DNA from: Leuctra nigra
Taxonomy: Eukaryota > Arthropoda > Insecta > Plecoptera > Leuctridae
Direction of reading: 5' to 3'
Length of the DNA: 64,000 nt
Assembly (NCBI GenBank): GCA_934045905.1
Contig: OW203762.1
Span: 3,968,001 to 4,032,000, forward strand
Made by a program: the position numbers and the translations under genes. The notes under the pieces are model-generated. The model did not search any database, was not told where the DNA came from, and saw only the letters and a program-made list of their open reading frames with translations. Position 1 is the stretch's first letter. Every line of letters begins with the position of its first letter. Of this stretch, positions 56,111-64,000 are shown piece by piece.

Positions 56111-56404
56111 AGAAAAGTAGTGATATCAAAAAAAATGCCAAGTCAAAACTTTTCAAAAAATACTTGGCGCATCGTTTTTTAGGGGATTATAGATATATTT
56201 TATGTATATATGAGTATATTTGATTTCCGGCCTACTTCTATACTATTTATATGTACGATGCGCCAAGAATTTTTTGAAAAGTTTTGACTTGGCCATTTTT
56301 TTGATATCACTACTTTTCAGTGCTGAATTTTTAGATTTCTTCTGTTTTTTTAGAGTAAGAGACTTGGCTCGAATTTTTACACGGAGTGTTTTTTATGGGG
56401 TACA
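56111..56404. repeat. X-family hairpin on its own
   Basis: The arms (GTGATATC..., CTTGGCGCATCG and inverse) match the terminal hairpin of X elements without leader or modules. The left arm is truncated. It may show that the hairpin can move or survive independently. Confidence 0.55.
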
Positions 56405-56574
56405 CCTTTACAGGGATATATAACTTCGCGTTTCATTTGAACTACCCGGTTCTAAACACTTTTACATTCGTTTCATGCAGTTTTCATGATTGCGGAAAAA
56501 GTAATATAAACCACAGCCTTCTGAAAGTCACTTCATTGAAACATGTATCTTGTTTTATTTAATACTGACAATGC

Positions 56575-57732
56575 TTAAACAATGTACCTATTGTGAAAAA
56601 AGCTGTGATAAATACAATACATCACAAAACCTTGGAACTGAAGATTCGAAGATGTCGTGAAATATGAAATTCGAGAAATTTGACAGCCAACACTCAAAAT
56701 TTCCGTAAACCTGTCAATAACTTTTGGATTTAAACACAGATTAGTCTGAAAACTGTCAAAAATATAGATAATGTCGGTCCCAATTACCATGCAAAGTTTT
56801 AAGTTGATCGTTCAAACGGTTCTAGTTTTAATTTCAACAATCATATGATTTTTTATTTTATTTTAACCAATAAGAGGATTTGGCTGAAACTGTGTAAGAT
56901 TGGGGACAATGTTAAAGCCCTCACACTGAGTTGCATCCCGTGTATGGAACCGGCGGTTGGAAAATATGGTTGGCCGCGCATGTGCAGAGACTAAAATTTC
57001 GTCAACCCGCGGGTTGGTTTGAAAAATAGAGAAGTCTCTATTTTTCCGGTTCCAACAACTTGTTGTGGTACCACGTGACGTGAACTGACCAATACGATGC
57101 TATTAATAATAGCTATAAATCATATTTATCAGATGAATATTTAACTTGAACATGTGTATGGATAAATATTGCGTATTATTATTAACTTGTACTTACTTAA
57201 TTATCTTTCTTTCACAAGTAATCACTCAAAATATGAGATTTGGATTGCCGCTGTCAGATTTGTTATTCCCTATACTTTTATTTTGGTTACTATGGCAACG
57301 TTTTCCGGAACCGGAAACGGTGCTTTCTGCGCAACTCATGAGTGTCAATTGTGAACCAACCAACATCAAACCAAACCGTTTCGTGTGATAGACTTTTGCC
57401 TTTTGTTGCAACCAAAGTTTCCATACGACAGTTCCAACCAAGGGTTGCAACTCAGTGTGATACCCACTTTAGTCGTAATGACTTGACAAAATTTCAAATT
57501 GATCGAATAAACCAATCGAAAGATAATTTTTTTTAAATTTGAACCAATGAGTGGATTTCAAAAAATTTGGGTATACAAATCTCATATTTGGTCTGAAGAT
57601 GTGTGCAAAATTTCAGCTCGATCGGATAAATGGTGCGACCTGTATACAAACAGACGACAGAAAAAAAACAAAAAGAAACACAGAGGTCCGTTCCAAAAGA
57701 GCCAAAAGGAGACGCTCGCTTCGCTCGCTCAA
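56575..57732 (-). mobile_element. Family H element with a nested insertion
   Basis: The 5' end on the - strand (57732 downward) is TTGAGCGAGCGAAGCGAGCG after an A. It shares GAAGATTCGAAGATG and CAGCCAACAC sections with the H copy at 10060-10150. It is split by the element at 56931-57460. The 3' end is unclear. Confidence 0.5.
56931..57460. mobile_element. 530-bp element with imperfect TIRs
   Basis: Ends TCACACTGAGTTGCATCCC and the inverse of TCACACTGAGTTGCAACCC. It has further inverted GGTTGGAAC sections, and shares an inverted ~210-bp section with 52260-52480. The target duplication is unclear. Confidence 0.5.
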
Positions 57733-57904
57733 TTATGTGGTAAAATCATTATTTTATAAACGTGATTCTTTTACACTCAATAAATTAGTGAAAGATCTCC
57801 AATAGGTACTTCAGAAAACCGATCGATCCAGCCACCTTAAATGCAGCCACACTTTGGAGTACATTACGACATCCCGTGCGGCCTTAAATATGGCAATTAT
57901 TTAA

Positions 57905-58738
57905 CTAGGAAAACGCTCTGTGTAACGCGTTGATGAGCAAGCACAGGGACGTGCAAATTCTCGATCCGGAAATGCGTACACAACGCACAGAAAACATATT
58001 CATCCATATTGAATTGAACTATGATCACTCAATCAACACAACATAATGCTTTTCATTGAAACTTGAAAATAGCATCTTAGCACCCTGGTAAATATAGCAA
58101 ATCAGATTCAATTCAATTGGCACTGGAAAACATTCATTTCGATACTTCATATCTGACAGATTTGAAAAATGTAAATAACTTCATACGTTCTTAACTGATT
58201 GGGATGAAATTTTGTAAAATAAGAGACAATGTTGGTCTTAATGATCATGCAAAATATGAGTTTGATCATAATTATCGAAGACCGTTTTCATTTTTCAGCC
58301 TATCAGGAGATATTTATTTAAATTTTAACCAATAATTGGATTTCAAAAAAATTAGTGTCTGTAAACAGAAAAGGTTGGTTTTACATGTGTGCAAAATTTC
58401 AGCTCGATCGAAGAAAAACTGACCTGTATAGCCAAAATATGAGTTTGATCAGTTTTATAGAAGACCATTGCCATTTTTCAACCTACCATCAGGAGATGTT
58501 TATTTAAATTTTAGCCAATGAATGGATTTCAAAACATTTTGGGGTCTGCAAACAGAAAAGGTTGTCCCCACATGTGTGCAAAATTTCAGCTCGATCGATG
58601 AAAAACTCTGATCTTTATATAGTCAGGTAACAGAAAAAAAAATAAAAAAATAAAAAAATAAAAAAAATAAAAAAATAAAAAAAAAACAGAGGTCCGTGCC
58701 AAAAGAGCCAAAAGGAGACGCTCGCTTCGCTCGCTCAA
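57905..58738 (-). mobile_element. Family H element with recoverable empty site
   Basis: On the - strand it runs from TTGAGCGAGCGAAGCGAGCG (58738) to the 3' hairpin and CGTTTTCCTAG (57905). The host repeat around it is seen uninterrupted at about 45760-45810; comparison gives insertion between A and T with no duplication. There is an A-rich/AAAT simple stretch at 58635-58685. No protein is encoded. Confidence 0.62.
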
Positions 58739-58793
58739 TAATCATAGTGATCAGTTTAACACTTTGAGGTCATACCCAACCAAGGTATTATAA

Positions 58794-59113
58794 TCTAGTG
58801 GAGCGGTCGCTCCACTCAGCCAAGTCGTACCGTACACTCACAGTCACTCTACATACCGTAAATGCCTATATAAACTGAGGAGCAGACCAACTACTTTTAC
58901 TGTAAGCAACAACATAGCATTTTCGGCCTACTGGATCTCAACAATGGAAAATCTCTCATTGTTGTGAAATGTCTTAATTTTGAGCTATGGCCCACCTGAC
59001 AACATATACATCACGCGACAACAACCAGTCATGCCGTTTACGACCTAGAGGGCAGTGAAAATCGTGAAATTACACCGCTTTCTTCTTCTTCTTCTTCTTC
59101 TTCTTCTTCTTCA

Positions 59114-59144
<31 letters not shown>

Positions 59145-62081
59145 TGATGATGATATCAGAAAAAGTTGCTGTCACCGCCACAGCCTAAACGGCTGAACCG
59201 ATCAACCTGAAATTTTTACCACATATGCACTTTTGGCGTCTGATGATACCTTGCTCTTATAAATTTTTTGTGACGCCATTTTTAAACCGGAAGTGACGTC
59301 ATATATAAAAAACGGCTAGACCGATTAGAACGAAATTAGCGCCATTCGATTAAGATAGTCATCTATATGAAGTATGTTACTAAAAAATATAATTTTCTTA
59401 TTTTCTAAACCGGAAGTGACGTAATAAATTCGCAATATTTAGCTTATTTCATCAAATTATACTTTAAATACATATATAATTAACTTACATTGTAACATAG
59501 ACAATACAAATTATAATTTCAATATACAGTGTTCTCGGCCACCATTCCTGAAACCGGAAGTGACGTCATATATCGAAAACGCCTGTACCGATTACAACTG
59601 AACTAGCTCCTGTCTGTTCATTCTGCAATCTATTTGAAAAATCAATTGGGATAAAAAATATACAAATTTACGTTACCGGAAATGGCGGCAGGAACCACTA
59701 AATGAAACCGGAAGTGACGTCATATATTGAAAACGGCATGACCGATTTGACGGAAATTAGCGCTAATGAATTCAGAAGGTCATTCATGAAGTATCAACTA
59801 GATAAAACTAGACAGTTTTTTTTTATTACCTATACCGGAAATGACGTCATAAATATTCTAAATGACGTCATTAATATGCTAAATGACACTAAATTCACCA
59901 CTTTATACTTAAAAATAGATATTTAGTAAACGTACATTGCAAATAATTATAAATTCAAGGTTGCAGTGTTCTCGGCCGCCATTTTCAAAACCAGAAGTGA
60001 CGTCATATATCGAAAACGGCTGTACCGATTGCAACCAAATTTTGGAAATGTGTAGGACTAATAATTATGAATTAAAGACGACCTAATTTTCGGTCGCCAT
60101 TGTTAAAACCCCGGAAGTGACGTCATATATCGAAAACGGCTGTACCTAATGTAACCAAATTTTGGAAATATGTAGGACTAATAATTATGAATTCAAGACG
60201 ACATTATTTTCGGCCGCCATTTCATAACCGGAAGTGACGTCATATATCGAAATCAGCTGTACCGAATGAAACCAAAATTTGGAAATATGTAGGACTAATA
60301 AATATTAATTCAAGACACAATATTTTCGGCCGCCATTTCATAACCGGAAGTGACGTCATATATCGAAAACGGCTGTACCGATTCTAACCAAATTATGCAA
60401 TTATGCAGGACTTATAAATTTATGAATTCAAGTTGATATTATTTTTGGCCGCCATTTCAAAACCGAAAGTGACGTCATATATCGAAAAAGGCTGAACTGA
60501 TTACAACCAAATTATGCAATTATGTAGGACTTATAATTATAAATTCCAGACGACATTTTTTTCGGCCGCCATTTCAAAACCGGAAGTGACGTTATATATC
60601 GAAAACGGCTGTACTTATTGTAACCAAATTGTGCAATTATGTAGGACTTATAATTATGAATTCAAGACGACATTATTTTTGGCCGCTATTTCAAAATCGG
60701 AAGTGACGTCATATATCGAAAACGACTGCACAGATTTCAGCTTAATTATGCAATTATGTTGCACTTATAATTATGAATTCAAGGCGGCAGTATTATCGGG
60801 CGCCATTTTTTAAACCGGAAGTGACGTCAGATATCGAAAACGGCTGGACCGATTGTAACGAAACTTAGGCTTTTTTCCTTGGATAATCATTTTAAGCTTA
60901 TTCCAAACGTAACTTTTCTTAGTAACCAAATCGGTTGAGGCGTATTTTTTTAAAGTAATTAGTCCCTTCCTCCGACTTGTGTTACAAGCTTAATGAATAA
61001 ACTAACAAAAGAAATGATATCCCAGAAAAAACACTCCGTGTAAAAAAGGCAGCCAAGTCTCTTTACTTTAAAACAATTCAACACCGAAGATGAGTGATAT
61101 CAAAAAAGGAGCCAAGTCAATGACATTTCCAAATATTTAATCGTATTTTTGAAATAAAAGAATAAACACCGAGAAATACTTTACAAAAGGACTTGGCGCA
61201 TCGTTTTTTTAAAGACATTTTTCTCTTCATAAGCATAAGCCATGTATATACAACAGTCATTAAGAATTTTTAGAATAATAGGGAAACATCTTTCAATTAC
61301 ATATTATACATACCTACTGTAAAAATGTTCTATTTGAATATATACGCGATGAAACTGGTTGTCTATGTTTTCTATAAATACACAATAGTTATCTTCGTAA
61401 TATTGTTTCGTGGTCAACATAATTAAGTCTCATGCGTTATACCTTCTCATGAAATACATTTTAATTAATCCACATTTTACATTAATACATTTCACAAAGT
61501 ACACAGTCACATTGAATTTGTTTAAACATTTTAACTTTATACACTTGACACTTCAAAAATATTATATAATAGTGTTCCATAGATAGTTAGTAATTATTTG
61601 ACAACGTTTTATGATTTCCCTCAGTCAAGATCAAATTGTGAAAATATACCCTTCTAATATCACCATATTAACAGTGCTTTAAGAATATATATGAGCCCAC
61701 TTCCTTGTTATTTAATTCTTTCACCATATTACTTATCTATTACAACATGAAATCTTTCTTCTATCGCCATTGACAAAACTATAAAATAGCCATTACTAAA
61801 AGTAGCTTGATTCATAGATACTGGCTCTAAAGAAAGAGGAAAATGTACCTACTTGTAAATTTCTATCCACTTTTAGGATATAATGATGTCTTTAAAAAAA
61901 CGATGCGCCAAGTTCTTTTGTAAAGTATTTCTCGGTGTTATACTTTTATTTCAAAGATACGATTAAATATTTGGAAATGTCATTGACTTGGCTCCTTTTT
62001 TGATATCACTCCTTTTCGGTGCTGATTTTTTTAAAGTAAAGAGACTTGGCTGCCTTTTTTACACGGAGTGTTTTTTCTGGG
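58794..62081 (+). mobile_element. Family X element, copy 7
   Basis: Left end CTAGTGGAGCGGTCGCTCCAC; CTT and GATGAT simple repeats at 59081-59145; modules; then an array of ~117-bp units (about 59950-60850; spacings 116-120 bp); hairpin with arms of ~200 bp (61018 onward, up to 62081) around an AT loop that is conserved with copy 4. The right TIR is missing. Confidence 0.8.
59950..60850 (+). repeat. ~117-bp minisatellite inside X copy 7
   Basis: About eight units, each with GGCCGCCATTTCAAAACCGG, AAGTGACGTCATATATCG, AAAACGGCTGTACCGATTGC and a GTAGGACTAATAATTATGAA section. Spacing between successive AAGTGA marks is 120, 117, 116, 119, 117, 117 and 118 bp. The same unit forms arrays in copies 3 and 4. 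Confidence 0.85.
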
Positions 62082-62499
62082 TTGTACCTACTCCAGTGTA
62101 TGATATTATTTACAAGCGTGAGTTTAGAATGTGCACTTCGGCTATCGCGGATACGTCGATTAAAAAAACAATTTATTTTGTGTTTCGTCATCAGTGTCGA
62201 TATTGAAAACTCGAAACTTTGGAACTTCTTGAAACTTTCCAAAGGGATCATGTGATCTTAGGAAACATAGGGAACAAGTGATCTGTGGATTAGAAACGGG
62301 TTATCTATTTTGTTTTACGTCACTTACTTTACCTGCGTGCGCACAATATAGGTTAACCTCACTAGAGAGCTAACAAAACACTGGGTTATAAGAAACGTCC
62401 AATCCACAGATCGCACGTTGGTTTCAGAGTATGATTAAAGTTTAATTTAGAAATGGCCTCCAGCTATAAGTAGGTTCAAGGTTGTGTTGTCTTTTGCAG
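62082..62499. other. Intron 10, distal part
   Basis: Begins with the uninterrupted version of the Polinton target region (62082-62103). Positions 62280-62499 are a duplicate of the segment before exon 10. No gene is seen. Confidence 0.6.
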
Positions 62500-62774
62500 A
62501 TGCACCACGAGCCCAGGCCCAGGCCCCGCCACATGGCGCACCACGGGGCCCGCTTCAGGCCCGGCCACAGGCCCCACCACCACTTTATCATGGGGACATG
62601 AGGGCACATGTCAGGCGGGCCCATCAGCTAGGGGTCCACTTTCCCCTCGGCCGGCCCACCTACCAGACCGCCCATCGCCCTGCAGTAAGGGACGGATTTA
62701 TCTGTCGCCCTCTTCGCCAAGCAATACACAATATAAAGGACAAGTTATCAACAATATTAAAGTGGAAGAAATAA
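62500..62774 (+). CDS. Exon 11, probable last exon of the multi-exon gene
   Basis: Acceptor TTGTCTTTTGCAG (ends 62499), entered in phase 1. Gln/Ala/Pro-rich start (APRAQAQAPPHGAPRGP) like exon 9, then a more ordinary sequence (HVRRAHQLGVHFPLGRPTYQ and LRQAIHNIKDKLSTILKWKK) to a TAA at 62772-62774. The stop overlaps an AATAAA (62771-62776). Alternatively a donor GTAAGG at 62685 could be used, or a GTGAGT near 62797 if the frame differed. With the TAA all eleven exons add to 1875 bp, a multiple of three. Confidence 0.62.
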
Positions 62775-62797
62775 AGACTTGGCTGGCGGTCTGGAGG

Positions 62798-64000
62798 TGA
62801 GTACATACATTCGGTGGAGCCTTTGACATGCAAACTATCACTAGTCTTTACTAGTCGCTATGACAAGACATAGTCATGGATACAAACTAAATACTTTCGT
62901 TTTATATGCGATCTGCACAATTCGACGGTAAATGTGAAATGTCGCTAATTCTTGTGGTCGAGAATATTCATGGCACGGAAATCAAGCGAGTTCAGTGATC
63001 GTGAAATAACAGAATGGTTGCCAACACAACAAGGCTCTGTGTGTACAATTGAATCAAATTGTTATACATTTCCGTAGAAACACATGTTGAGTAATGTGTT
63101 TATTATCTTCAACTATAAAACTTATATTCCCGACGAGCAGCATTTGACAGTCGATTTGTTTTCCATGGCCTTCTTGTAGGACGTCAAGAAGAATTTCTCT
63201 TCGGTCAGTTCCAGGGATTATTCCATGATTAGATAATTTGTGAGAATACAAATAAAACTAAATTAAATAACATCACATATGCCCAAATATCAGACTTGGG
63301 TATATTACTTTTAAAAAGTAATAGAATTACGTAACAAATTACATGGGTTAAAATATAGTAAAATTACTTGATTGTTTCATTATACTTTATTTTCATGAAA
63401 AAAAGTAACGAAATTACTTCGACGTTAAAATGAAAGGTAAATTAATTATTTATCATGCTTCAGCGTTTTCAAAACAAGGTACCTACACTACCCAAAGTCA
63501 AAAATGGCGCCTATCCTATACAACCAGCATGCCAATCAATTCTCATGCCAATTTGGTGAAAATATCTACTTTAATCCTATATTTCAATGTGATGCGAATT
63601 CAATAATAACGTCCAAAGGAAAGAAGGAAAATCAATTTAGGTTCAAATTCACCTTACTCAATCAGGGTTGGGTAGGAATAATACTCGACGTCGCAAATGA
63701 GTATATTACCTAGTATCATACGCGACGAATATTACACGTCGAATATTAATGTTTTGCGACTTCAATAATGCGTCGAAAATTAATAAGGAAGTTTATGGAA
63801 TAGATTCAGTAAAATGTAGTGTACTCACTTATACAATAATTTTACATCATTATTATTAAATATTGTTATGATTTATGATATTACAATGTTTAATATTCAC
63901 CTGATGGTGTGGCACTCATTTTAAGGAGCAGTAGACATGCATCAACTTTTTTCATCTTTCAAACGTCAGTCTTTTTCTAATGTTATTATGCACGACCAGT
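62798..64000. other. Downstream sequence, no gene seen
   Basis: AT-rich. It begins with a GTGAGTACATAC that matches the intron start after exon 9, so this part comes from the exon duplication. At about 63290-63420 there are several GTAATAGAATTACGTAA-type inverted motifs. Nothing else is recognisable. Confidence 0.45.

Overview
The window looks like a stretch of an arthropod, most likely insect, nuclear genome. It is AT-rich, with GT-AG introns, and it holds BEL/Pao, Jockey-like, mariner, hAT-like, TTAA-specific and Polinton/Maverick elements plus a 5S-rRNA-derived SINE. Nothing is bacterial. The species cannot be fixed from sequence alone; a hemipteran is only a guess. No tRNA gene, CRISPR array or intact rRNA gene was seen.

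Backbone. Eleven GC-rich exons on the + strand (4024-4203, 6653-6853, 7047-7169, 7292-7418, 12800-12885, 13104-13236, 14701-14786, 45102-45279, 50696-50869, 51477-51788, 62500-62774) join in consistent splice phases to an open frame of 625 codons including the stop. They encode a basic, then Ser-rich, then Pro/Ala/Gln-rich protein that I do not recognise. The 5' part of the gene lies outside the window. The gene has grown by exon duplication: exons 4+5 and 6+7 are tandem copies, and exons 8 to 11 share flanking intron sequence. One intron is about 30 kb and is packed with transposons.

Layout. 1-3800: a palindromic non-autonomous element (family X) with a 5S SINE nested in its loop, then a small TIR element. 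4-15.5 kb: exons 1-7, with a tandem segmental duplication whose two copies differ by four transposon insertions. 17.8-22.3 kb: a decayed BEL/Pao pol (- strand) split by an X element. 23.8-29.1 kb: two X elements head to head. 30.0-31.8 kb: a short LTR element (- strand) with a broken charged ORF. 31.8-35.7 kb: LINE and transposase remnants and a rolling-circle-like element (family H). 36.6-42.6 kb: an X element split by an apparently intact 4.67-kb non-LTR retrotransposon with a 12-bp target duplication. 45.8-50.6 kb: a 4759-bp Polinton-type element with 1600-bp inverted repeats, a 6-bp target duplication and intact ORFs for a BIR-domain protein, an adenain-like cysteine protease and two unknown proteins. 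51.9-62.1 kb: more X, H and nested TIR elements. 62.5 kb: the last exon.

How the parts fit. The host gene is a scaffold of small in-phase exons in which transposons have expanded the introns without visibly breaking the frame. Several insertions can be proved because the duplicated introns, or other copies of the same repeat, preserve an empty site. The most unusual item is the compact Polinton derivative that lacks polymerase, integrase, ATPase and capsid genes but keeps a protease and an IAP-like BIR protein.
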